This document shows, one piece after another, positions 53,341-63,400 of a DNA stretch of 64,000 nt. The notes beneath the pieces are model-generated. The model was not told the DNA's origin. It searched no databases and saw nothing but the letters and a program-made list of their open reading frames with translations. Every line of letters begins with the position of its first letter. The stretch's first letter is position 1. Source of the stretch: Gautieria morchelliformis (Eukaryota > Basidiomycota > Agaricomycetes > Gomphales > Gomphaceae); contig WHVA01000516.1 in NCBI GenBank assembly GCA_015179125.1, forward strand, positions 1 to 64,000, read 5' to 3'. The position numbers and the translations under genes were made by a program.

Positions 53341-56035
53341 CTAGCGACAGCGACACGTCCACGTCCACGTCCATCGAAGCGCCGCACCCGCACGCGCCAT
53401 CAGGGGGCGGGGTATCTGGCGCTCAGCTCCAAACGCGTCGCTGTCCGCCGCATCGACATCATGCTCCCCATCCCCATCCGCACGCGCACGCGCACCCTCA
53501 GCCTCCTCCCCCGCCCCACCCTCCCCACTCGCCCTCCCCTTCCTTGCAACCCCGCTCTGCCGCACCCTTAACGTGCCCCTTTCCCCAGCCCCCACACCGC
53601 GCACCCCGACGCCGAGGCTGCTGCGCGTCTTCGGCGCGGTGAGGCTCCCCCTCGTCTTCGGCCCAGCCGTGCGCACCCCAACGCCAAGGCTGCCCCTCGT
53701 CTTCGGGCCAGCCTCGCTGCGCCGGCCGGGCGCGCGCGTGCGCGCGAGGCTGAGTGGAGACCTGGCGCCTGCGGTGAGTGAGGACCTCGACCTGGAGGAT
53801 CTGTACGCGGAAGAGGCCGCGCCGGACGCAGACGCGGCGCGCTGCGCCGTGACGCGCGCGATGACGCGGGAGCGGGAGATGCGGGGGCGGCGCGTGGAGG
53901 GGGTGCGGGCTGGCTGCGGCTGCGGCTGCGGCTGCGGCGCGGGCGCAAGGGGCGGTGCGGTGGGTTCCGCTAGGGGCGCCGGGAGACAGGGGGCGCCATC
54001 CCCGCTCCCACTGGACAAAACTGCGCCGGACCCGCCGGACGTCAGCTCCGCGCGCGGGAAACTCGCCGCCTTCGCCACCGTCTTCACCTCAACCTTACTG
54101 CCGCCACCGACCCCGCCCCCGCCGGCATTCAGCCGCCCCGCAGCGCTGCCGAGCATGTGCAGCGGCAGCGGCAGCGGCGGGCGCACGGTGCTCTGCATCC
54201 TCGCGAGGGAGCTGGCTGTCGGTGCGGAGAGCGTCGACGTCCGTTTCCGTGGCGCGCCTATGCTCCCCATGCTGCCACCCGCACCGGCACCCCCCGCCGG
54301 CATTTTCGTTTTCCGCCCGAGCGAGCCCGCCGCCCCGACACCCCTTGTGCTTGAGCGTGCGCTCCCTGTCCCCGTCCCCGTCTCCGCGACGCTTGCGAGA
54401 CTCTGCGCGCGGGACCGGGACGGGTGGAACACAGGGATAGGTCCACGGCGCGCCGTAGGGATGATTTTGGACGCAGACGCGGACGCGGCGCGTGTCCACG
54501 ACGGGGGCGTGTCTGCGGACGCTGCGGAGGCCTTGCTCGTGCGGACGGATGACGCACGCACCGCGCCCGCGCTCGAGGCGGGTGGTTTGGGGACGGGGGG
54601 GTTTGTTGTTGGTGGTGGGGCGGGTTTCGTGAGGACGCGTGGTGTGTGTGTTTTAGGGGCGGGCGGGGGCGGGCCGGGTGCGTTGTGCTTCTGCTTCTGT
54701 GCGCCGCCGCCGCCCACGCCCTTCCAGACGGACTTGACGATGCTCTTCGCGGAGGACAGGAAGCCGATCTTGGTCGCGGTGGCCTTCTTCGCTGGTCGTA
54801 CATATCCATGGCTCAGACATATACCCTGCGGATAGCCACGAACGTGGTGCACTCACGTTTGTTCGGGATGAGCGGCGGCCTGCCCGCGCCAACGCTCACC
54901 CGGCCCATGCTGCTCCTCCTCCGCGCGCGCGAGACTTCAAGCCTCTTCCTGATCGCCGCGCGCTCCCTCTCGCGCTCCTCGCCCGTCATCTCCTTCTCGC
55001 CGTCGTCCCCGTCCTCCTCGTCTGCGCTGGACGCGTCGACGTCCATGCTCGCGACGCCAGCCTGAGGCCGCGCGTCGCCGCGTTTCACTGTGCTAATCCG
55101 CACGCGCTTCGTCTGCCTGCCGTCCCCGTCCCCGTGCGCGGCCGCCAACGGCTCGCGCCTTGTCCCCGGCGCCCTGCCGCGCTCCGTGCGTCGCGGATGC
55201 GCCCTGTCGGGACCGTGGGTTGTGCTCTGAGCGCTGGGCCCGAACGCGCGTCGCCCAGCGCGTCTGACTTGCGCTTGCGCCCCGCAGCGTGCGGCGACGC
55301 GCCAGTGCCAGTCCGGCGCGCATACCACTCGCCGATTCCCTCCATCTTCTGGAACGCGCGCGCGTGCGCGCGGTCAAACATGCTCGTCACCGCCGTTGCT
55401 GTGCGCGGCGCGACCGGCGGGTCCAGGGCGGGGTCTGTGTTGGCTGGCCCGCGGGTCTGCTGCTGTAGGAGGTCGAGACTGACCTGGTGCGCGGTGCCGG
55501 TGAGGCCGAGGCGCGCATTCATCTCTGCGAGGACGGAGGAGGCTGCGGCGCTGAAGTCGGTGTTGGAGGTGTGGTGCGCGGGGGAGCCGAAGAGGAACGG
55601 CGGCGGAGGCGGTGGGGGCAAAGTGGGTGCCTTTTGTTGGTGTAGTGGAGCGGAGGGTGTGCTGCACACGCCGGGAAATCCGCCGGGCGGAAGCGGGTGC
55701 GGGTGGAGGTCCTCGTCGTTGGGGTCGTCGGGGGAGTAGGCGAGGTCGAAGGATGGGGTGAATGGGCGGAGGACGGGGGTGGATGGGACGGCGGGTGCGG
55801 CGGGGACGAGCCTGATGGTGCTGACACCCAGGCTGAGCATGGACTGGTCGCGGGCGTCGTCCGCGTCGAGGGGCTCTGGGGACGGGAGGGGGTGTACGGG
55901 ATGTGTGTGGCACGGTGTGCAAGGCGCTGTGGGGGTGTCGGTCGCGGGCTTAACATCGTGCTCAACGGGGTCATCGTCGTCCACGGTGTCGCGCTGTGGG
56001 CCGTGTCGGCTGAGCGAGTTCGTGATCGCGTTCAT
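53341..56035 (-). CDS. Conserved-looking hypothetical protein, Ser/Pro/Arg-rich, GC-rich gene
   Basis: Start MNAITNSLSRHGPQRDTVDD at 56035. Early motifs: DQSMLSLGVSTIRLV, TPVLRPFTPSFDLAYSPDDPN, then FQKMEGIGEWYARRTG. The second segment (frame of 55328-54850) has KRVRIST, MDVDASSADEEDGDDGE, then ERERERAAIRKRLEVSRARRRSSMGRVSV (basic, helical). An intron (GTGAGTGC...GACCAG, about 54850-54797) leads to KKATATKIGFLSSAKSIVKS, then VWKGV and a long low-complexity Pro/Ala/Ser/Arg tail ending at 53341. Between the first and second segments, near 55300, either an intron or a frameshift is needed. The phospho-site-rich basic motif suggests a nuclear protein, but the family was not identified. Very high GC and strong third-base bias set it apart from the transposons and create long antisense shadows. 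Confidence 0.55.
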
Positions 56036-56205
56036 CGTTGCAGAAACAAACCAGTGGTAGTCACGTGACTAACACGTGTGGCGTTGGGCGCTTTGGACAC
56101 AGCTCCAAACACCCACAAAGCGGCGATGGAATCTCGCACAGATAAACATGTCAATTTTTTGAAGAGCTTTCGGCGCTCAGCTAACTGACAGCTCCATTGA
56201 CCTTC

Positions 56206-56266
56206 CCACGGAGATTCTTTAGTCGATCTCAATGACCTCACCATGTAAAGCACTGGGAATAGTTTT
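56206..56266 (-). repeat. About 60-bp direct repeat, also at 57233-57296
   Basis: CCCACGGAGAT, then TTTAGTCGATCTCAATGACC, then TCACCATG and AAAGCACTGGGAAT, present at both places. On the minus strand it encodes IPSALHGEVIEID followed by a stop in the copy at 57 kb, so it is probably the duplicated 3' end of a gene. The interval 56267-56880 shows no supported gene. Confidence 0.6.
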
Positions 56267-56879
56267 TTCGACAGTGCTCCGTACATTGTCTTGCTCCATG
56301 CCTCGTCCTTACCCAAAACACTAGGACACTCATCCAGCTTGTTGTACAATCTTTGATTTCAACCACACCCGCCTTCTCTGGCAGCTGCTTTTATCAATGC
56401 ATCCCGAAACGCTGCTGTGCGCTGTGTTGTGATACGTTTGTGCTACTTTATTTTTCGTGCTATTACTTGCTTCAGTATATTCCAGCGGCATTCCCTCGTG
56501 TTCGCTGTCATTGGCTTATACCCTAATTTCCATCCCTCGCCGGTATCCCTTCTCCCAGGGGCCGCCTCCTCCCCTTCGCGTTGCCTTTCCCCATCCACTA
56601 CTCGCCTACTGAGGCCCTTCACAGCCCAAGCCCGCCTCCCGTGCCTTCCTCACCGCCACCACAAACGACGACGAGCTCTCCGCATTCGTGCAGGCCATCG
56701 ATCGGCGGGTTATGCTTGGGGGCGGAGGAGGGGGTTGCGGGAGATGGAGCGGGGGCCAGAAGGGCCGGGTGAGAGAGGTGGGGTGAGCGTGCGGGACTCT
56801 GCGTCTGAGCCTGCGGAGGGGGAGGGGGGATGGAAGGGGAAGGAGACGGGGCGGTGGCGCGGATCGGGAGCGACGGCAC

Positions 56880-57115
56880 GGTGGTGGAGGATGCGCCCGT
56901 GGGGGACGAGGAGCGTGGTGCGGCATGTGCAAAGGTACTCAGGAGCAGCGGGAAGGTGGTCGGGCTGGGGAGTGCGAACGCAGGCATGGAGAGGGCGCGG
57001 CGGCGGGTGCGCGGGGCCGGGGGGCGTGGAAGGGAACGGCGGGAGGTGCGCGCAGTAGATGGCAAAGCGTGTGGTTGGAAGTATTTGGTAGCATGGACTG
57101 GGTGTACGGGTACTT
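56880..57115 (-). pseudogene. Clp1-like copy 4, short decayed remnant
   Basis: Minus-strand pieces in shifting frames: HPVHA (near 57105), YCAHLPPFPSTPPGPAHPPP (about 57055-57000), then LSMPAFALPSPTTFPLLLS (about 56990-56935). Order and spacing match the LHPVHA...HCANL...LPSP...LLLKYLY part of the other Clp1-like copies. There is no intact frame. It lies in GC-rich DNA, so spurious long open frames on both strands overlap it. Confidence 0.45.
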
Positions 57116-57232
57116 GTGTAGTGTCATGCCGACCCATGGCCACCCGCACCCATTTTCGTCGCGCGCGCGCAAAATAATATATGTGCATTTTGACCACCAT
57201 ATGTAATATTATCCATAGTCCATAGAACGCAC

Positions 57233-57620
57233 CCCACGGAGATCATTTAGTCGATCTCAATGACCTCACCATGCAAAGCACTGGGAATGGTTTCCAGCTT
57301 GATCCGCTTTCCACTGCGATCTGAGGCCTGTGATCTGAGTTCCCTGAGCCTTTTTCCTCTCTCTGCTGTCTCCGCATACGGTTCCTCCAGTTCTTCCAGC
57401 GTTGCCTCCGGTTAGTTGCCTCTCCCTCTCCCCCCTTTCCTTTTCGTATCGTTCCTCCCATTCACTTGCCTCTCCTCCAGATCCCTCTCCTCCCGCTCCC
57501 GCTTTTCCTTTTCATATCGTTCCTTCAGTTCACGCCTCTCTTCCAGATCCCTCTCCTCACGCTCCCGCCGTTCCTTGCCATATTGCTCCTTCTGCTCAGA
57601 TGCCTCAGGAGGGAACTGTT
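57233..57620 (-). pseudogene. Coiled-coil gene remnant with 66-bp tandem repeat
   Basis: On the minus strand 57600-57430 reads EQYGKERREREERDLEERRE, then LKERYEKEKREREERDLEER, a charged heptad-rich helix encoded by a DNA repeat of about 66 bp (CCAGATCCCTCTCCTC... on plus). Further on, RELRSQASDRSGKRIKLETI is followed by PSALHGEVIEID and a TGA. Frame breaks lie between. The parent family is not recognised. Confidence 0.4.
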
Positions 57621-57886
57621 GACACTTTTACATCACTCGGGCGAGGTGCAATTCTTCTAGCTTGCAGGTAATCTGGAATAAAGTTACTAGAGCATTCAAG
57701 CAGGCTGCAAGTAATTGACACTTGCCAATTGACTCGTATTTAAACAGAAATGTGTACCAGGGGCTACGTATGTGGTCAATAGGCTCATACGTACAGTGCC
57801 GCCCTGTGTTGGGGCGCTGCGCCGCACCATCCCTCAAGCTGCATATTTTAACGATTAGCTCCTAATAAATGCAGTGTAGGTGTTTC

Positions 57887-58905
57887 TTACACAACGGAAT
57901 GGACTCCCAACGGTTTCTGCTCTTCGTGAAGTTGTACCGGCTCGTCCAAGGACCCCACATCATATTTCGTGCCTCCTCGCCTTTCATACCTTACTACGTT
58001 TTTGACTCGATAGAAGTGGATCTGTATTTCGCCAGACTTCTCAATATTCAGATCCCTATCGGTGCTGCAAGCGTCTTTGTGTCTGGATCAGATGCAGGCT
58101 GCGGAGCACAGATGTATGTTTGCACACGGTAGACTCACCAGTTACATCTACCGTCGAGAACTTAAAATGTTTGGACTTGCGTCCGTCGTGCCCCCTCTCA
58201 ACTTTCCACATGCCACTCTGTTCAGAACTTGAAAGCAAACTACGCTTTACGAGTCGATCATTGACGGAGACATCAAACCTAAGCCAAACATTTCTGCGTT
58301 CCCCACATATGCTGAACATCTACCAGAATGTTAACATATGTCAAAGGAATAATATAGGTATGAAGGTACCTTTCCAGGCTGTGAGGCAATCCTACAAGAC
58401 ACGACATATGATGGTCCCTTTGCGCGAGTCTCCTTCAAGTGTGTAGCCTCCCCGTATGCAGGTAGCTTCTGGCCATCTACTTCAATCCAGGCTTTCACGT
58501 AGGGATTGCAGGCGAACTCAGACTTGTCCGGGCTTTCGAGGCTTCTCGCATCCGGATCTGTGCTTTCAGGTTCTGGATGTCGGCGTTTAGCTCCTATACA
58601 CAAATTCGAGTCCGACGCAGTTTCGTCCGATGTTCCTTCTGCGACCGCCTTTCCGCGTCCCGACTGATCGTTCTTGTCGACGCCTACGGTGGCGCAGAGC
58701 TGTCGTGATGACTCGCTTCCGCCATGCGTAGTGGCGACGGCGTGTTCCCCGTCCATTTCTGTGCAGAGCTCAAGGTAGCGCGTGAACGCTGACTCCCCGG
58801 GTTCGTCGAAGGGCAAGAGTTTGAAAAGCCGCACGGACGCGTCGGCTGTGGAGATTTCTTCCGACCGTCGTCGTTCGACAATTTGGAGGCACTCAGCGGT
58901 GTAAG
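57887..58905 (-). CDS. DUF7918-like protein, 5' end not defined
   Basis: The coding exon begins after an acceptor ACATAG near 58910 (DSYTAECLQIVERRRSEEIS) and runs to about 58368 with PYVKAWIEVDGQKLPAYGEA and VVSCRIASQPGK. After an intron (GTACCTTC...GGTAG) comes MFSICGERRNVWLRFDVSVN, then HFKFSTVDVT. The last exon, joined at an uncertain splice, has EKSGEIQIHFYRVKNVVRY, then QLHEEQKPLGVHSV and TAA at 57887-57889. The order (AWIxxDGxxLP, xxCxIxSxxGK, FxFSxxD, GEIxIxxYRV, HEExKPxGxH) resembles basidiomycete DUF7918 proteins, of unknown role. It may be intact or a recent pseudogene; exon 1 was not located. Confidence 0.42.
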
Positions 58906-58920
58906 AATCCTATGTACCAC

Positions 58921-59733
58921 AGGTGCAGAAACAAGGATAAGTAGAGCCGCGTGACCCTTTAGATCGCACTAGCTAAGCTTATGAGCTCGAGTGAAGTGGG
59001 GGAAACAAGATGATTCTGCCGAACTAAGTAGGCCTAGTTATAGGAAAAGAACAGCGAACCGTGCAGTGGCACGAGTGGAAACTAAGGTAGACAAAGACAC
59101 GATCAGTGGACTGTGTGCCTAAGCCACGCGCGAGTGGAACAAAAGGGGGCAGTGTCCGGATTTTAATCACTATGGAATAATGAGACAAATGTAAAAATAG
59201 ACCGTATCTGAAATCACCGTACAGGGAGCTCCCTTACAGCGGTTCTGGTCGAAGAGCACGCGGAGGGAAAGACGTGATAAAAAACCTGGAGAGCAAAAGT
59301 TGACCTACCTGTGCAAGCGATGCACAGAGGCGAAAAGCGGCTAAATAGCCACTGAGCCACGTCGCATGACGTGGCCGCTGACGCGTCTCACGAGCACGCT
59401 GCAGGTTTGCGGTATGAGATTGCCAACATGGTCGGCTTGCTCAAAAATGTTCTACTCGCTGCTGAGCTTCATTCACAACCTTTCCTACCCCCAACGATCG
59501 AGGTAGAGACTATAGACAGCCATTCTCTACCGGATTTCTTCTACTCCTCAAACCTGCGCGAGCCCTTTCTCCCTGTATGGTTCTACTCTCTGGTTTGCAG
59601 CGTTCCGACCCCCGAGAGAAACGTATACGCCATCAAAGAATTCAAGTGGTATAAAGGCTTCCAACATGTTGCAGATTATGTGAACCCACGTCGGGTTGCT
59701 CGACGCGACCGACGAGCTGCATTCCTAATATGA
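58921..59733. other. No supported gene
   Basis: The open frame 59371-59733 (MAADASHEHAAGLRYEIANM...) has no recognised domain; its end (RRVARRDRRAAFLI) reads directly, after a TGA, into LINE sequence. The rest shows no coding signal. Confidence 0.4.
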
Positions 59734-60134
59734 TATCTCGGCATCGCCATCCCCAAGATGCTGTACGCAGCAGACATATGGCACACACGGGTACGCAAGA
59801 GTGACAATGACAAGAAAGCCACGGGCACAGTGGGTTTTGCGGCGAAGTTGGCCAGAGTGGCACCCTTATACATCACAGGAGTTTTCAGATCCACGCCTAC
59901 TGACCTTGTCCAGCTAGGCTAGCGCTCGCGCTCGACAAGAACACTTCAACGCCACCTTACGGTAATACCTTGCCACCTACCCACCCGCTACACACACGCC
60001 TGCGCAGAGCATCCCGACCCATGCAGAGTCATCGGTCGCCATTGCACGGACGCCTGGCAGCCTGCGAGCTCACAACCTTGGAGCCAGGGCCATCGAAACC
60101 ATTCAGGCAATACGACGCAACCCCTCATGGATCT
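59734..60134 (+). pseudogene. LINE ORF2 fragment (copy 4)
   Basis: Reads YLGIAIPKMLYAADIWHTRV, KKATGTVGFAAKLARV, LYITGVFRSTPTDL, corresponding to the post-RT region of the other LINEs (YLAVAIPKMLYAADRF...INNLARIQRQAALSIT). It is more diverged than copies 1-3, so another subfamily. Stops and frame loss follow. It is cut at 60135 by the copia LTR. Confidence 0.7.
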
Positions 60135-60357
60135 TGTTAGTAATCGGAACGATGACACTGCCGAGGCAGAACCGGGACGCATTTAGCCGGAGGTTCGAGA
60201 TCGCTCTCGACCCCGGGTTGCTGGTGCGCCGGCATCGCATCGGCACAGCAGCTCGAAGGGATTGGTAATATAATGGACATTATAATTTGTATATAAAGGA
60301 ACGATCTACTTGAGATCAAGGTAGAATATCAGATCATATTTACTCCTTCGTTCTACA

Positions 60358-60375
60358 GGTTATGGGCCCCGACCA
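60358..60375 (+). promoter_or_regulatory. copia primer-binding site, initiator-tRNA anticodon-arm type
   Basis: GGTTATGGGCCCC directly follows the 5' LTR. Its complement GGGGCCCATAACC contains CAT in the context expected of an initiator methionine tRNA anticodon loop, not the tRNA 3' end. Drosophila copia uses a cleaved half of tRNA-iMet in the same manner (known). The assignment to this fungus is inference. Confidence 0.6.
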
Positions 60376-60447
60376 TAACTAAACTATTACACATCTAGCT
60401 TACTCCAATCACACTCTATACTCCAACGACTCAATAACCGATCGACG

Positions 60448-63400
60448 ATGTCGAGTAGCAACAACACGTACAAGATCGACCCCTTGAACGGGGATAACTA
60501 CGCGGCGTGGCGCCGGCGGCTCGAGTGGATACTCGATGACTCAGATCTGTGGGACGTGGCTATCGGCAGGGAGACGGAACCGAGACCGGCAGATGCCGAC
60601 AACGTCACTGCGAGCGAGCAGCAGGAGATCGACGATTGGAGAAGGAAGGACAAGAAGGCTAGAAAAGAAATTTGCCTCAGAGTTGCCGATGAACAACTAG
60701 TCTACATCAATCAGACGATGTCTGCATTTGCTGTATGGACTAGTCTACAAGCAATATTCGAATCTAAGGGAGCAGTGGGGATTGTAAATCTCCGAAGAGA
60801 CTTCTTCCGGACGCTTGCCGAGGACGGCGCGAACATGGAGGAGCACGTACGCAAGCTCCGCGGCATTCAACAGGAATTGAATGCGCGGGGGCATTACATC
60901 AGTGACACCGAGTTCTCGAACACGTTGCTGACGTCATTACCAGATTCTTGGTCGGCGTTTATTACGGCAGTAAACGCCAGTGGAGCCGGGACAACAGCTG
61001 ATATATTAATAGCTCGGGTCCTCGATGAGGATCGAGCACGGAAAGCTGGATCGGCACGGCAGACGGCGCTTAAGGCGCAACAACGTCACAGACCTAGGAA
61101 AGATGACTCAGGAGCAACAAAGGGAAAGTGCCGAAATTGCGGCAAGAAGGGTCACTACGTGAAGGACTGTTGGGCGAAAGGTGGCGGCAAGGAAGGCCAA
61201 GCACCGAAATGGTTCAAATCAGGGAACAAAGAAACAGTCAAACAAGCAGAAGAAAAAGACTTCGCATTTGTATCTAAGGAGGTAGCATACAGTGCTATAT
61301 CCGCATCCGACTGGCTAGCCGATTCAGCGGCAACAACACATATAGCTCGAAGCCGAAATGATTTCGCTAGCTATGCCGAGGAACCATCGGAAATCGAAGG
61401 AATTTCACCCGGCGCGGTACTACATACACAAGGCCGAGGCACTATATACATGGAATTCAAGATCGGCGCCAAGACGAACACGATCGAACTACGTGACGTC
61501 AAGCATGCACCGGATGCGCCGAACAACCTTATCAGCGTAGGGCGTCTGACTGATAAGGGCAACACAGCCACTTTTTCAGGCACCGGCGTCGAATTCAAAT
61601 CACGCGCCGGAGTTACCTTTGCACAGGGACAGAAGCGCGGGCGGCTGTTCTGTATGAAGGCACGGGTCACCCGATCAGTCGAGGCACGGGACTTTGCCGC
61701 AGCGGCAAAGGGACGGTCATGGGACAAATGGCACAGGATACTAGGGCACGTCAATATAAACTCCATAAAGTTGTTGAAATCTAACGATCTAGTCACCGGA
61801 CTTGAGATCGACGAATCAAACGAGCCGAGCCAGTGCAAGGCATGCATACAAGGCAAACGGCATGTGGAGCCATTCCCCAAAAGAGCCGAGGACACTGTAG
61901 AACAGGTCGGTGACCTGACAGTATCCGATGTATGGGGACCTGCCCAGACCGAGGGACCATCACGTGAAAAGTATTTTTATTCTTTCACGGACATCAAATC
62001 CAGGTACACGGTCATCTATTTTGGGAGCGCCAAAGATGAAGCGCTCAAACACTTCGAGACGTACAAGGCATTCCTCGAAACCCAAACAGGTCAGAAACTG
62101 AAGAGGTTTCGCTCAGATAATGGAGGGGAATATGTCAATAAAAATTTCAAGGAATTTTGTGCAAAATATGGCATTATCATGGAGACCACAGCTCCATACT
62201 CCCCAGCCCAGAATGGAATCGCCGAACGACTCAACCGAACCTTACTCGAGCACGCACGGGCAATGATATTTGCCAAGAACCTGCCTAAAATACTCTGGCC
62301 CGAGGCCGTGGCTTACGCGTGTTACATCAAAAACCGATCACCCACGCGAGCGCTTGGAGATGACGCAACGCCGTTCCAGGCACTATTCGGCAAGAAGCCG
62401 AACATAGCACGTCTAGAGGAATTCGGGACAAATTGTTGGGTTATGGTGCCGGATCAACGACGAGCTAAACTTGATCCAAAGGCAGAAGAACACATCTTCG
62501 TCGGAGTAGCAGAACATGCAAAAGCATGGAGGTATTACAATAAAGCCTCAAAACATGTTCAAATTTCGAGAAATATCACATTCGACGAAAATGACAACCG
62601 ACTCTACCCTATCCCAGACAACGACGATGATGACACGGCACCGCTCGAGGGGGAGCACTCACCGCGCGAGCATGTGCCGGACCCGATCACATCTACCCCA
62701 CAGACGTCATCACCCCACACGACACCCGTTCCTGATCCACCTGAACAAGCGCCAGCTCCAGAGATCCGACGGAGCGCGCGTATCACTCAAAGGCCGGATT
62801 ACCGGAAACTGAATAATTCAGGACGCACCGAGCAGGTTTACATAACGAGAGAAATCGTCACTGAACCTGAGAATTACAGAGCGGCGGTATCACGTGATGA
62901 TGCGCCGATCTGGGAGAAAGCGATGGAAATTGAGATGGAACAACACAAAACGTTAAGAACATGGGAATTAACAGAACTACCACCCGGACGAATAGCTATC
63001 GGTTGCCGATGGGTATACGCCGTCAAAACGCAACCGGATGGACAATTTGATAAGGCTAAAGCAAGGGTCGTGGCTCAAGGATTCACACAGAGGCCAGGAA
63101 TGGACTACTACGAGATAACTTCACCCGTGGTCAAATTCGATTCACTACGTGTTCTATTGGCGATCGCAAACACACTCGATTGGGAAATCGAAATGATGGA
63201 TGTCAAAGGCGCCTACCTCAATTCAACCATAGATGAGGAGATCTACATGCGCCAGCCCGACGGATTTGATGATGGATCTGGACGCGTTCTAAGAATATAC
63301 AGAGCGCTCTACGGACTCAAGCAATCGGGGCGAGCTTGGCATCAGCGCTTACGCAAATTACTACTCGATCTCGGCTTCCATCAAAGTACAGCCGATGAAT

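Noticed and set aside
53573..54835. 420-codon plus-strand open frame
   Set aside because: It is antisense to the minus-strand gene 53341-56035; the GC-rich third positions of that gene remove stops from the other strand. The plus protein is low complexity without motifs.
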